A stretch of DNA of 53,741 bases from Prevotella ihumii (GCF_900155655.1 NZ_LT707005.1:37929-91669), one strand, 5' to 3'; shown: positions 1-9,095, counted from the first letter of the stretch. The notes: generated by a model not told the origin, from the letters alone. A program made the numbers and translations.

Positions 1-1
1 A

Positions 2-397
2 CGAAAGGCTAAAGCTTACCCTATTCTTAAGTATTTGGAGACCTATATGTTGGATGTACACAAACAGTACACCCCAGGCGAAGCTATGGAGAAGGCACTG
101 CGTTATGCCTTCGCCGTATGGATACGCATTGGCAGGTATGTGCAGGACGGACGCTTCAACATAGACAACAACCTTATGGAACAGGCCATCAGACCCATCA
201 CGCTTGGAAGAAAGAACTACCTGTTCTGTGGTAACAATGAGGGAGCGGAGAACAACGCCATCTTCTATACCTTTATGGCGTGTTGCAGGGAGGCAGACAT
301 AGAGCCATACAAATGGATGAAGGAAATCCTTTCAAAGCCCCTGCTAGATATGACGGAGGAGGAACTCACGAAAATGCTACCTTCAAACTTCAAATAA
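2..397 (+). CDS. IS66 transposase TnpC, C-terminal fragment
   Basis: The reading frame is open from the window start, so the gene is cut by the window edge and its true start is not visible. The protein carries the conserved C-terminal part of the IS66 DDE transposase: the segment IDNNLMEQAIRPITLGRKNY, where the glutamate of the catalytic triad and the arginine-rich stretch are typical, then FCGNNEGAENNAIFYT and the small C-terminal domain. The first in-frame start is a TTG at 35, but the homology continues upstream of it. It would cut and join element ends as part of a multi-protein IS66 transposition complex with the small TnpB protein. Confidence 0.88.
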   Translation, partial: RKAKAYPILKYLETYMLDVHKQYTPGEAMEKALRYAFAVWIRIGRYVQDGRFNIDNNLMEQAIRPITLGRKNYLFCGNNEGAENNAIFYTFMACCREADIEPYKWMKEILSKPLLDMTEEELTKMLPSNFK

Positions 398-441
398 CAA
401 ATAACCCTTATATGCTGCCAGACATATAAGGGTTATTTGTT
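396..441 (+). terminator. Perfect 19-bp hairpin behind IS66 tnpC
   Basis: Arms 396-414 and 423-441 are perfect inverted repeats around an 8-base loop and overlap the tnpC stop codon. The 3' arm ends in TTATTTGTT, giving a weak U-rich tail. It probably acts as a terminator that also shields the element from read-through. Confidence 0.65.
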
Positions 442-452
442 GGTGTGAAAGT

Positions 453-473
453 CGGCTAATATTGGATGCTTAC
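453..473 (-). repeat. IS66 terminal inverted repeat (right end)
   Basis: Read on the minus strand from 473 it starts GTAAGCATCCAATATTAGCC and is a perfect 21-bp match to 52764-52784, the left end of the second copy. This fixes the outer boundary of the element at 473. Confidence 0.85.
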
Positions 474-1556
474 TAACTTTTGCCATAGAATTGTCCATGC
501 CATTGTCTTTCATGAAGACAATGGCGGCATTCAGTGAGGCGAACGATGCTTGAACGCAAAGTCCAGCTGGCTCTTGTGTCTTGCCTGGCAATCCATAAGT
601 CCCGTAAACTGCTTGCTGTCGCGATAGCAGAACTCTATCTGGAAACGAGTGCGGTATGTCTTCAATACTTCCTCACCCGTCATTGAGAGTTTTGTCGAGA
701 AGAACAACTTGCACTTTCCACCGGGCATTCGCCAGATGACAAGTCGCACCCTCTTCTTCAGAGCCTTTCCGTCCAGTCCATCAATGTGCAGTTCTTCTAT
801 GCATGAGAGGTTGAGGTTTGCCAAGTCAATCTTGTCTCCCTTGACTCTTGGTCGTCCACGCCTCTTTTTCCCCTTGGGAATGTAATGCAGACAAGCGTTG
901 TCACGGAAGCGGCTGACCAGATAGAAGCCAAGCTCCGATATGCCCTTCTCGAACGTGGATGTGGAGAAGAATGCATCAGCCACTACTATATCAGTGATAC
1001 TCAGCAGTTTCTTTGAATACCGCTTCATAACACTGATGTAATATTCGACGAGTGTTTTGTTCCTCATCTTCAGCGCGGAGTTCCCTATTGTCTGATGGGC
1101 ACGCAGCATCATGCACTTGTTGTTGGCAACATCCAGCAAGCCGATGCCCATGATTTCAAGTCCGTGCTTCACCGCCCCTGCACATCCCGACCAGAACCGT
1201 CCGATATGAGGAGTCTTCTTCCCGGCCTTGCTGATATAGCATGGGTCTATGGCAATGGCAAGTAAGCCTTCCATTTCCAACACACGCCTTGCAAGAGACA
1301 GGTTCAACAGAAGCCAATCGATGCAGTCTTTCTTCTTGCGGTTGAAATTCTGACGATAGGTCTGCTCGCCGTGCTTGCCGTAGCGAGCCATCTGTGCGAA
1401 GTTTATCTTTCTGGGTAAAATCATATATGAAGTCAGTATCTCGATGAGCAGAGTCTGGAAAGTTTTTGCTAACTTTGCACCAGATTCTTTCATTGATGTA
1501 CGGATTGCATTCTTGAGGATCTCCTCATATTGGCTAAGTGGCTCTGAAAATGTCAT
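474..1556 (-). pseudogene. IS4-family transposase, frameshifted and cut by IS66
   Basis: The intact part (531-1556) encodes 341 residues. Near the C-terminus it shows the IS4-family signature Y-(2)-R-(3)-E-(6)-K in YRTRFQIEFCYRDSK, with earlier DDE aspartates in AIDPCYISK and VVADAFFS. The frame ends early with FAFKHRSPH. If one base is restored after TTCAA near position 555, the family sequence resumes as NASFASLNAA and stays open until the IS66 right end at 473. The gene therefore has a one-base deletion and is also truncated by the IS66 insertion. Its product would have been a DDE transposase; it is probably dead here. The deletion could be a sequencing error, but the IS66 truncation is not. 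Confidence 0.82.
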
Positions 1557-1662
1557 ACTTTTTAAGTCTTGAATAAACTATAAGGATACTGAAAATTAGG
1601 AACTTAGCCAGATTTATTTAGTTATGTTTGGTTAGTCAACTCGCTCATTTTCAAACAATTAT

Positions 1663-2131
1663 GTGATTATTAACAGAGTGTTGATTGAAGGAGTAAAATT
1701 GAAAACCTCGTCAGACTGCTTGGTTGGAATTGAGGGCGCTTACTTCCTAAATCCTTATTTTGGAGTTGGAGGTAGGGCTTCGCTTAGTCACATGCGTATT
1801 ATTGTCAATGATGTTAAAACTGAAGATAATTCAGTTGATGCCTTGAAATTGGGCATAGGAGCCTATTTCTCTTACCCACTTTCTAATCGTTGGTTAGTGG
1901 GAAGTCGCTTGTTACCAGAATTTGTACATTATCGCCCCAACCTAAAATCCATAGAAACAAGTACTCATTCAAGAATTGGAATAGGACAGGTCTTTCGCTT
2001 ACTTATAAAGCCAGTAAAAGTTATGCCGTTCGTGTCCTATTTGATTACGACCTCCTGCCTCCAAATAGCAAAAAGAGTGGTGAATACATGCATTTTTAGC
2101 CATTGGAACATCATATCTTATTAGCTTTTAA
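1663..2131 (+). pseudogene. Outer-membrane beta-barrel protein, degraded remnant
   Basis: This is the C-terminal half of a small outer-membrane barrel. Alternating hydrophobic strands such as GVGGRASLSHMRIIV and ALKLGIGAYFSYPLS are visible, and the protein would end in GTSYLISF with the terminal Phe typical of barrels. It needs two frame changes: one near 1985-1990, where the frame switches to TGLSLTYKASKSYAV, and one in the T5 run near 2093-2097. The 5' part is missing next to the IS4-type gene, suggesting that insertion removed the start. No signal peptide remains. Function unknown beyond membership of the barrel class. Confidence 0.6.
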
Positions 2132-2247
2132 TGAATAAAATCTTATTATTACGGAAAAACAAACCATTTTTATATCTGTAATAAATATGTAATAATTTTG
2201 TAGGATTTTGATAAAATCATAGTAACGATTCTGTAATATTGCTCTCG

Positions 2248-2255
2248 TACCTTTG
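2248..2255 (+). promoter_or_regulatory. Bacteroidetes -7 box TACCTTTG for the receptor operon
   Basis: TACCTTTG matches the TAnnTTTG consensus of the Bacteroidetes primary sigma factor and lies 30 bases before the receptor start. No convincing -33 TTTG is seen at the usual distance. Confidence 0.55.
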
Positions 2256-2285
2256 CATCGTCAATAAAAATTCGATAAATAAGGA

Positions 2286-5087
2286 ATGAAAAGCAAAAAA
2301 AAATTAGTAGCAATCGCTACGCTACTTTTGGTAAATTTAAATGCTATGGCACAAGAGATTTGTGGCATGGTGAAGGATTCTAAAACAAAAGAACCATTGA
2401 TTGGGGCTACTATAGAAATGGAAGGGGGTAAACTTTTAGGAGTAACCGATATTGATGGAAAGTTTTTGCTCACCAATTTGAACGAGCAAAGCTATGTATT
2501 AGTAATTAAATATGTGTCGTATAAGCCAAAAAAAGTAAGTGGCATACGAGCAGAAAAAGACGGTACACAAGTTCTTAATATAGAGTTAGACCAAGACGAA
2601 CAAATGTTAGCTGGGGTTACGGTAACAGCTAATGGACGACAAACAACCCAAGCATCGGTTGTACAAATGGCAAAGAATAGTCCATTTATGATGAGTAACA
2701 TTTCGGCACAAGAAATAACAAAAACACAAGATTCCAATGCTGGTGAAATTATCAGACGTGTTCCAGGAATCAGTTTGATAGAAGATAAGTTCGTAATGGT
2801 GCGTGGCTTATCGCAAAGATACAATAACGTATGGATAAATGGGGGAGCTGTGCCAAGTTCGGAAGCAGACTCACGCGCTTTCTCGTTCGATATTATTCCA
2901 AGTTCACAAATTGATAATTTATTAGTGGTAAAAACTCCCTCAGCTGAGTATCCTGCTGATTACAGTGGCGGCTTTATCATCGTTAATACAAAGGAAATAC
3001 CATCAGAAAACTCATTTTCGTTGAGCCTTGGTGGTAATTGGAATACAAAATCGGCCTTTCAAGATTTTAAAAGTAACAAAGGTTCGAGTACAGATTTTTT
3101 AGGATTTGATGGTGGTTTACGTAGTTTAAAAGGTGGAATCAATGGGGAATTAAAGAAGTTATCAGGCGATTTGACCGACCTTTTGAATAACGGTTTTAAT
3201 AATAATTGGTTAGTTAGGACTAAAAAGCCATTAGGCGACTTTAAGTTTTCTGCCAATTGGAACCATCAGTGGCATATTGGTGACAACAAGTTGGGTATGA
3301 TTGCAGTGGTAAGTTATAACAACGAGTACCGAAGTTACCGAAACATGGAAAATAATCTTTTTGGAATTTACGATGCCCAAAACGATAAGGAAAATTATCT
3401 AAGGCATTCGAAAGACGAACAATTTAATCACAACGTGAGATTAGGTGGTATGTTGAATTTAACCTATCTATCTGCCAATGGAAATCACAAATTTCATTTA
3501 AAAAACATCTTTAATCAGCTCGGCAATCAGCGTTATACTTGGCGAGAGGGCGTGAATGCACAGTCGAATAAGGAAAATGCTGCTGAAGAGTACTATCGTA
3601 GTAGAAGTATTTTTAATACGCAATTGACAGGAAAACACTTGTTGAATGAAGACGAATTAGATTGGAGTGTAGGATATGCTTTTGCAAATAGAAACATACC
3701 AGACCGTCGTCGTTACTTGATCGACGATGCTATTGAAACTGATAAAATGGGACTTTCTACTGGAAACGATATTTCTCGCGAATGGACGAAGCTAAATGAG
3801 CATATCGTTTCAACTGGAGTAAACTACAAACACCAATTTAATTTTAATGGTTGGGAACCATTTTTGAAAGTGGGAGGCTATGGAGAATATCGCACAAGAA
3901 AGTATAAAACGCGCGAATTTATTTACAATTGGAATGTAGCATACAATGAAATGCCCGCTGGATTCAGATATATGGATTTACCAACCTTGCTGAGCGATGA
4001 GGCTAACTTTGGTGAGAATAAGCTCCATTTGTTAGAACAAATGCATTTCCGCAATGATTATGACGGACACAACACCTTGGGAGCAGGCTACATTACGGTA
4101 TCTTTGCCTTTTGGAAAGTTAGGCGTTTATGCTGGTCTTCGCTTCGAACACAACAATATGGAGTTGGTTTCGAACACAAAAGACACGGAAATAAGTCATG
4201 TAAGTACTTACTATAAAACCAATGATTTCTTCCCTTCTATCAACGCAACGTATAAGTTTAACGACAAACATCAGTTGAGATTGTCTTACGGAAGAAGTAT
4301 TAACCGACCTGAATTTAGAGAAGTTTCTTCATCAGTATTCTATGATTTCGACCTCGCTTCCAATGTTCAAGGTAATCCAAATCTTACCAATGCTTATATC
4401 AACAACGTTGATTTACGTTACGAATATTACCCAAGCAGAGGTGAACAAATTTCTTTTGCAGCATTTTATAAGAATTTCGACTCTCCTATTGAGTGGACTT
4501 ATACGGTTGCAGGTGGTACTGATTTGATATATTCTTACAAGAATGCGCTTTCAGCCAATAACTTTGGAGTTGAACTTGATATTAAAAAGACACTTGATTT
4601 CATCGGACTTTCTAACTTTAGTTGGTCGTTTAATGGAGCATTGATAAAGAGTAAAGTGAACTTTGAGAAAGGTGCTAAAGAAGAAAACCGTCCAATGCAA
4701 GGTCAATCTCCTTACTTAATTAACACGGGAATATTTTATAATGATACAAAAAATCAGCTTAGTATTGCTTTGCTTTATAACAGAATCGGAAAAAGAATCA
4801 TTGGTGTGGGACGCAGCGAAGGCACTTCTTCAGGTAACGATGTAAATTCTCGTGTTCCTGATAGCTACGAAATGCCTCGCAACATGATAGACCTTACTGC
4901 ATCAAAGAAATTTGGTGAACATTTTGAAGTGAAGTTAAGCATTCGTGATTTGTTGGCAGAGAAGGTTTATTACAAACAATTTGCGAACGTTACTTATCCA
5001 AATGGTGACCATAAAGAGATAACAGAAGTTTCACGTTCATACCAACCTGGACAAAACATAGGTATCTCTGCAATCTATAATTTCTAA
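2286..5087 (+). CDS. TonB-dependent outer-membrane receptor with carboxypeptidase-like N-domain
   Basis: A 933-residue outer-membrane active-transport protein energised by TonB. A signal peptide (MKSKKKLVAIATLLLVNLNAMAQ) is followed by a carboxypeptidase regulatory-like beta-sandwich (about 25-105; GMVKDSKTKEPLIGATIEME, VTDIDGKFLL). The plug follows (about 130-235; IIRRVPGISLIEDKFVMVRG, VKTPSAEYPADYSGGFIIVN). The rest is a 22-strand-type barrel ending IGISAIYNF. It lacks the SusC signature and there is no SusD, so a glycan role is not supported. The gene lies 62 bases before a surface lipoprotein and is probably co-transcribed with it. Substrate unknown; siderophore, metal, peptide or oligosaccharide are all possible. 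The start is preceded by the purine-rich AAGGA. Confidence 0.88.
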   Translation: MKSKKKLVAIATLLLVNLNAMAQEICGMVKDSKTKEPLIGATIEMEGGKLLGVTDIDGKFLLTNLNEQSYVLVIKYVSYKPKKVSGIRAEKDGTQVLNIELDQDEQMLAGVTVTANGRQTTQASVVQMAKNSPFMMSNISAQEITKTQDSNAGEIIRRVPGISLIEDKFVMVRGLSQRYNNVWINGGAVPSSEADSRAFSFDIIPSSQIDNLLVVKTPSAEYPADYSGGFIIVNTKEIPSENSFSLSLGGNWNTKSAFQDFKSNKGSSTDFLGFDGGLRSLKGGINGELKKLSGDLTDLLNNGFNNNWLVRTKKPLGDFKFSANWNHQWHIGDNKLGMIAVVSYNNEYRSYRNMENNLFGIYDAQNDKENYLRHSKDEQFNHNVRLGGMLNLTYLSANGNHKFHLKNIFNQLGNQRYTWREGVNAQSNKENAAEEYYRSRSIFNTQLTGKHLLNEDELDWSVGYAFANRNIPDRRRYLIDDAIETDKMGLSTGNDISREWTKLNEHIVSTGVNYKHQFNFNGWEPFLKVGGYGEYRTRKYKTREFIYNWNVAYNEMPAGFRYMDLPTLLSDEANFGENKLHLLEQMHFRNDYDGHNTLGAGYITVSLPFGKLGVYAGLRFEHNNMELVSNTKDTEISHVSTYYKTNDFFPSINATYKFNDKHQLRLSYGRSINRPEFREVSSSVFYDFDLASNVQGNPNLTNAYINNVDLRYEYYPSRGEQISFAAFYKNFDSPIEWTYTVAGGTDLIYSYKNALSANNFGVELDIKKTLDFIGLSNFSWSFNGALIKSKVNFEKGAKEENRPMQGQSPYLINTGIFYNDTKNQLSIALLYNRIGKRIIGVGRSEGTSSGNDVNSRVPDSYEMPRNMIDLTASKKFGEHFEVKLSIRDLLAEKVYYKQFANVTYPNGDHKEITEVSRSYQPGQNIGISAIYNF

Positions 5088-5149
5088 GATAAAACTTAAA
5101 AAAGGAAATAAAATTCATAAATAAAATCTCTTATTTAAAAGCAAATATT

Positions 5150-6664
5150 ATGATGAAAAATTTGAAAACTTTAGGATTCATGGCAATCCTTGCCGTAGCA
5201 ACAGGATTAACCGCATGTAGTAGCGATGACGAAACTGTTGTAACACCAACCCAGCCAACCGCTTATCAATGGGGTACAGAGGGCTCTATCAAAACATGTA
5301 GCAACGTTCTGTTTACCAATGGCAAAGAAGATGCTAATGGAAAAGAAATCGGTAATGGCGACCAAGAATTCATTTTCAAAGGAAAACAAACCTTGAAGCG
5401 TGGTACCTATTTATTGAAAGGTTGGGTCTATATTGCTGAAGGAGCTGAACTTACCATTGAGCCAGGAACGATTATAAAGGGTGATAAAGCTACAAAGGCT
5501 GCTTTGATTGCTGAACGAGGCGGAAAGTTGATAGCCATAGGAAATCAAAAAGCACCAATTATATTTACATCTGCGCAAGCAAAAGGTAGCAGAAAACCTG
5601 GCGATTGGGGAGGAATTATTCTTTGTGGACGTGCTGTGAACAACCAAACGGAAATGCAAATTGAAGGCGGCCCTCGCACAAAACATGGTGGAAATGACAA
5701 TCAAGATAATTCAGGAGCGTTGAGTTATGTACGCATCGAGTTTGCTGGCTTCCCATTCGAGAAAGATAAGGAAATCAATGGCTTGACACTTGGCTCAGTA
5801 GGTAGCAAAACTCAACTTGACCATATTCAAGTTTCTTACTCAAATGATGACTCTTACGAATGGTTTGGTGGTACAGTTAATGCAAAATATCTTATAGCTT
5901 ACAGAGGTTGGGACGATGATTTTGATACAGACAATGGATTTAGTGGTAACGTACAGTTTGGTTTAGTAATTCGCGATTCTAAAATTGCTGATACTTCACA
6001 GAGTAACGGCTTTGAAAGCGATAATAATGCTTCTGGTTCAGACGTAAAACCTTACACAACAGCAAAATTCTCTAATATAACATTCGTTGGTCCAAAGATG
6101 GACAAAAGTTTTGTAAATTCTGTTGATTATATTAATGGTGGTACAATGAATCCAAACAATGGTTCAGCACTCGGAAAATTCCAAGCAGCCATGCACATTC
6201 GTAGAAATTCTCGCTTGAGTTGTTACAACTCTTTGGCAGTTGGTTATCCTATTGGTGTCATCTTAGATAATGAAAAGGGTGCAACCCAACAAGCAGCAAC
6301 AGCTGGTGCATTGAAATTGAACAACATTTGGCTTGCAGGTATGGATATTGTTGGTTCAGATTACAACAAAATCTACAAAGATGAGTTGGTAACTGATTAC
6401 AAAAACAAGGTAACCGACCCAACAAAGCCTTCATTCACATCAACTTTCTTTAAGGCTCAAAGTGGCAATAATATCTTGCCAACATGGGAAACACTTGTAG
6501 GAATGAACGGTTACACACCACTTGCAGCAAGTCCTATCCTCAATGCAGCTTCATTCCAAAATCTTACAGGTTTCATCTCTGTTCCTTACGTTGGAGCTTT
6601 CTCTGCAAACGACGATTGGACAGCAGGTTGGACTGAGTTCGACCCACAGAATGCAGACTATTAA
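5150..6664 (+). CDS. Surface lipoprotein with right-handed beta-helix-like repeats
   Basis: A 504-residue lipoprotein. The signal is MMKNLKTLGFMAILAVATGL followed by TAC, placing the lipidated Cys at 23. CSSDDE directly after it resembles the Bacteroidetes lipoprotein export signal that sends proteins to the cell surface. The segment about 75-150 (GWVYIAEGAELTIEPGTIIK, GGKLIAIGNQKAPIIFTSA, GDWGGIILCG) and later repeats look like beta-helix rungs; aspartates in RGWDDDFDTDNGFSG could bind a metal. It follows the receptor in the same direction, so it is a likely substrate-capture partner, by analogy with other receptor-lipoprotein pairs. Specific ligand not recognisable. Confidence 0.75.
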   Translation: MMKNLKTLGFMAILAVATGLTACSSDDETVVTPTQPTAYQWGTEGSIKTCSNVLFTNGKEDANGKEIGNGDQEFIFKGKQTLKRGTYLLKGWVYIAEGAELTIEPGTIIKGDKATKAALIAERGGKLIAIGNQKAPIIFTSAQAKGSRKPGDWGGIILCGRAVNNQTEMQIEGGPRTKHGGNDNQDNSGALSYVRIEFAGFPFEKDKEINGLTLGSVGSKTQLDHIQVSYSNDDSYEWFGGTVNAKYLIAYRGWDDDFDTDNGFSGNVQFGLVIRDSKIADTSQSNGFESDNNASGSDVKPYTTAKFSNITFVGPKMDKSFVNSVDYINGGTMNPNNGSALGKFQAAMHIRRNSRLSCYNSLAVGYPIGVILDNEKGATQQAATAGALKLNNIWLAGMDIVGSDYNKIYKDELVTDYKNKVTDPTKPSFTSTFFKAQSGNNILPTWETLVGMNGYTPLAASPILNAASFQNLTGFISVPYVGAFSANDDWTAGWTEFDPQNADY

Positions 6665-6706
6665 TGGGCAAGAATAATTTTTAACTGACATAATTCAATT
6701 TTTTAG

Positions 6707-6747
6707 GCAAGCAAGTGAGGTTTTAAAACCAAGTTTGCTTGCTTTTC
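6707..6747 (+). terminator. Terminator after the receptor-lipoprotein operon
   Basis: GCAAGCAA (6707-6714) pairs with TTGCTTGC (6735-6742), enclosing the palindrome GGTTTTAAAACC, and is followed by a T-run. It ends the operon 43 bases after the lipoprotein stop. Confidence 0.75.
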
Positions 6748-7023
6748 TAATATATTGTTTGAAAGACAAAACAGCCTATATTGATAGAATTTGTCGGATT
6801 CAGATTTGGACAATACTATCATCTTATGATAGAGTCGAAACTGAATCCCAACGAAAAATTATAACGTTTGACAAAATGCACCAGTTATTCTAATTTCATT
6901 AATATCAGATAGTAAATGAATATTTGCATTTCTAAACTTTATTCTATTTGCAATTGGTAACTGTTACGATAAAGTTCACAAAAGCGAAAAATGCCCAACA
7001 AAATGTTGAATTTGTGTATTTTA
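6748..7023. other. Gene-free stretch with a nested hairpin
   Basis: No credible gene. GGATTCAG (6796-6803) pairs with CTGAATCC (6841-6848), and inside it CTATCAT (6816-6822) pairs with ATGATAG (6826-6832). The rest is AT-rich and ends at the IS66-type element boundary at 7024. Function unknown. Confidence 0.45.
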
Positions 7024-8800
7024 GTAACTACTCAGTACCCCTATGGTAAATCCATCAGAGAGTAATCCGAAGTGTTAAAACTAACCGCTCCAAATAGTAA
7101 ACGAACGGCTGCCCGAGAGGATGTGAAATACCTTTTGATGGTAGCAAAAGCACGCTTATTCGCCTATGTACCAGTGTTTTGTATCTATTTTCGGAGACTC
7201 AACATAGTCCCCTACGCGCCTTGGGGTAGGCTTTGTTAAAAGTCGCCATATTACATTTAACAATCTGTATCTCAACTGTTTAAGTTTTCTAATACTCTTG
7301 CAGGAAATGAATTTACGTAGTATATTTGCAGCGTGAATGAGCAAGTGACAGACAAGGCAGATGTACTCCAGACGATAGAAAACAGATTTGCTTCGTTGGA
7401 GAAGAAGGTATCCGACCAGGATACCGAAATAAGCCGTCTCAACCGTCTCGTAAACCAGAAGGATAAAACCATACGGGATCTGAGGCAACGCCTGTCAAAG
7501 TATGAGGAACCACCAAAGGACAGTAGCAACAGTAGTATTCCGCCCACCCAAGACTCAATAGGAAACCAGATTGTTCGTCACACTAAGTCGCTCAGGAAGA
7601 AGAGCGACAGGAAGACAGGCGGTCAGCCCGGGCATGAGGGGCATTTCCTTGAGACCAATGAAGATCCAGATTTTATTGTCCACCACCATCCTGATGATGT
7701 GTGCGAGTGTTGTGGCGAGTCACTCGCTGATGTGGAGGCCGAGGTGATTGGCAAGTCGCAGGTTGTCGACATTCCCTCCATACAACCCACCACTACGGAG
7801 CACGTGCTGCTCGGCAAACGCTGCAAATGCGGGCACACGAACAAGTGCAGAGCCTCAAAGAAGTATACCAGCCGCATTTCATACGGCCCTAATCTAAATG
7901 CCATAATTGCTTACTTCGGACATTCCCAGTACATCCCCTTTGCAAGGCTGTGCGAGATGTTGCGCGATGTATTCCATCTTCATATCAGCCAGGGAACGGT
8001 GCAGAACATACTGACCCGGATGGGAAAGAAATCGGAGAATGCCTATAGGGAAATACGCGACCGTATCGAAGAGGCCGAAGTCGCTGGCGCCGACGAGACT
8101 GGGCTGTACGTCGGTGGGGAGCACCATTGGGCATGGGTCTTCCAGAACGACAATCTCACCTATCTCTTCCAGGACAAATCCCGCGGCAAGGCCGCAACGA
8201 GGAAGCATTTCCCCAACGACCTTCCTGATGTCACGCTCGTGACGGACAGGCACAGTACCTATTTCAGGCTGAACGTCAAAGGACATCAGGTATGCATTGC
8301 GCATCTATTGAGGAACATACAATATCTCACAGACCTGGATAAGAACCAGACATGGTCAACGAGACTTACGGAGTTGTTGCAGAATGCGATTCACCTAAGG
8401 AAAAGCAAAACGATGGAGAAAGTCAAAAAGGCTGCAGCCGGTTTCTACGAAAGGCTCGACAGACTGCTTGAAGAAAGCACCAATCACTTACACAAGGACT
8501 TCAACGCCTTGAAAAAAGGACTCTACAAATGCCATGACTACATCTTCACCTTCCTCACCGATAAGCGAGTTCCATATGACAACAATGCCAGTGAGAGAGG
8601 CGTGAGGAACATAAAAGTCAAGCAGAAAGTAAGTGGTTGCTTCAGAACAGACGCTGGTGCTGACATCTACATGAAACTGCATTCGGTGACTGACACCGCC
8701 AAGAAAAACGGCAATTCCAAATTTGACGTACTGCTCGCCCTTGCTAATTTGCAAGGGTAAAGGCAGCATACCTATTTCTATAGGGGTACTGAGTAGTTAC
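7024..8800 (+). mobile_element. One-gene IS66-family element (ISBst12-like subgroup)
   Basis: Perfect 21-bp inverted repeats at 7024-7044 and 8780-8800 start GTAACTACTCAGTACCCCTA and enclose a single transposase gene with no tnpA or tnpB, as in the ISBst12 subgroup of IS66. Length is 1777 bp. The 8 bases outside each end (7016-7023 GTATTTTA; 8801-8808 ACTGCATC) do not match, so there is no target duplication. That suggests an adjacent deletion or recombination after insertion. The right end abuts a cut-off IS110 fragment. The 309-base stretch before the gene (7024-7332) holds the left end and the -7 box TATATTTG at 7321-7328; nothing else is visible there. Confidence 0.9.
7333..8760 (+). CDS. 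IS66-family (ISBst12-type) DDE transposase
   Basis: A 475-residue transposase. An N-terminal coiled coil (about 15-55; EKKVSDQDTEISRLNRLVNQ) leads to the conserved DSSNSSIPPT and GGQPGHEGHF segments. A four-cysteine zinc-finger region follows (CECCGESL, then CKCGHTNKC). The catalytic core has the first Asp in AGADETGLYV, the second in LVTDRHSTYF, and the Glu in PYDNNASERGVRNIKVKQKV. All three acidic positions are present, so it may be active. The start is a GTG at 7333, only four bases after the -7 box TATATTTG (7321-7328), which implies a leaderless or nearly leaderless message. There is no in-frame ATG nearby. Confidence 0.92.
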   Translation: MNEQVTDKADVLQTIENRFASLEKKVSDQDTEISRLNRLVNQKDKTIRDLRQRLSKYEEPPKDSSNSSIPPTQDSIGNQIVRHTKSLRKKSDRKTGGQPGHEGHFLETNEDPDFIVHHHPDDVCECCGESLADVEAEVIGKSQVVDIPSIQPTTTEHVLLGKRCKCGHTNKCRASKKYTSRISYGPNLNAIIAYFGHSQYIPFARLCEMLRDVFHLHISQGTVQNILTRMGKKSENAYREIRDRIEEAEVAGADETGLYVGGEHHWAWVFQNDNLTYLFQDKSRGKAATRKHFPNDLPDVTLVTDRHSTYFRLNVKGHQVCIAHLLRNIQYLTDLDKNQTWSTRLTELLQNAIHLRKSKTMEKVKKAAAGFYERLDRLLEESTNHLHKDFNALKKGLYKCHDYIFTFLTDKRVPYDNNASERGVRNIKVKQKVSGCFRTDAGADIYMKLHSVTDTAKKNGNSKFDVLLALANLQG

Positions 8801-8829
8801 ACTGCATCGCATTCTTCTGCAAACTTAGA
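8801..8829 (-). mobile_element. 29-bp IS110 left-end remnant, inverted
   Basis: Read on the minus strand, this is the first 29 bases of the IS110 at 9006 (one mismatch). It is joined to the MITE tip CTAATGACC in the same way as the two full copies are joined to CTAACGACC. It is thus the stub of a third IS110 copy inserted in the opposite MITE tip, the rest having been lost at the IS66-type element boundary at 8800. Confidence 0.75.
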
Positions 8830-9005
8830 GGTCATTAGCCCGCAAAGGCTTTTTAAAGCGTTTAGATGTTATGCTTTTCTTCGTCTTTGCACCTTATTTT
8901 GGCTCTTTTCGTTTGTTTTTCAGTTGTTTAGCTCGCTAAACGTCTTCAAGAACAACCAAAAACAGCTCAAAATAAGCTCGCAAATCTCGAAGAAGTCTAA
9001 CGACC
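8830..9005 (+). repeat. MITE-like repeat, copy A (body; both tips hit by IS110)
   Basis: Shares about 85-90 percent of its bases (by eye) with the intact copy at 24124-24316. The two halves form a long imperfect fold-back centred on TTTAGCTCGCTAAA. The right tip CTAACGACC|CGATTTGGG is split by the IS110 at 9006-10354, with the last nine bases at 10355-10363. The left tip is occupied by a remnant of another IS110. The open frame across 8723-9010 is spurious. Confidence 0.82.
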
Positions 9006-9064
9006 TCTAAGTTTGCAGAAGAATGCGACGCAGTCGCATAAACATTAAATAATCAAGGTAAAAC

Positions 9065-9095
9065 TATGATTGCTAAAGACAGTTTCGTACCTTTG
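9065..9095 (+). promoter_or_regulatory. Promoter for the predicted bridge RNA
   Basis: TACCTTTG at 9088-9095 matches the Bacteroidetes -7 consensus, with a TATG (9065-9068) 19 bases upstream as a weak -33 box. It would start transcription near 9102, just before the first stem of the predicted bridge RNA. The transposase may be read from the same transcript. Confidence 0.6.

Larger units (their letters stand above)
1..473 (+). mobile_element. IS66-family element, 3' end only (left part outside window)
   Basis: This is the right-hand end of an IS66 element. It contains the end of the large transposase gene, a hairpin and the terminal inverted repeat at 453-473. The same inverted repeat, read outward, opens a second IS66 copy at 52764 in the same orientation, so both window edges carry the same IS species. 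IS66 ends normally start with GTAA, and this one does when read from position 473 inward. The element lies inside an IS4-type transposase gene, whose sequence resumes at 474. The expected 8-bp target duplication on this side would be 474-481; its partner lies outside the window. Confidence 0.85.

Noticed and set aside
8723..9010. 95-codon frame across the MITE copy A
   Set aside because: Runs from the IS66-type gene end through the MITE; repeat composition, no protein features.
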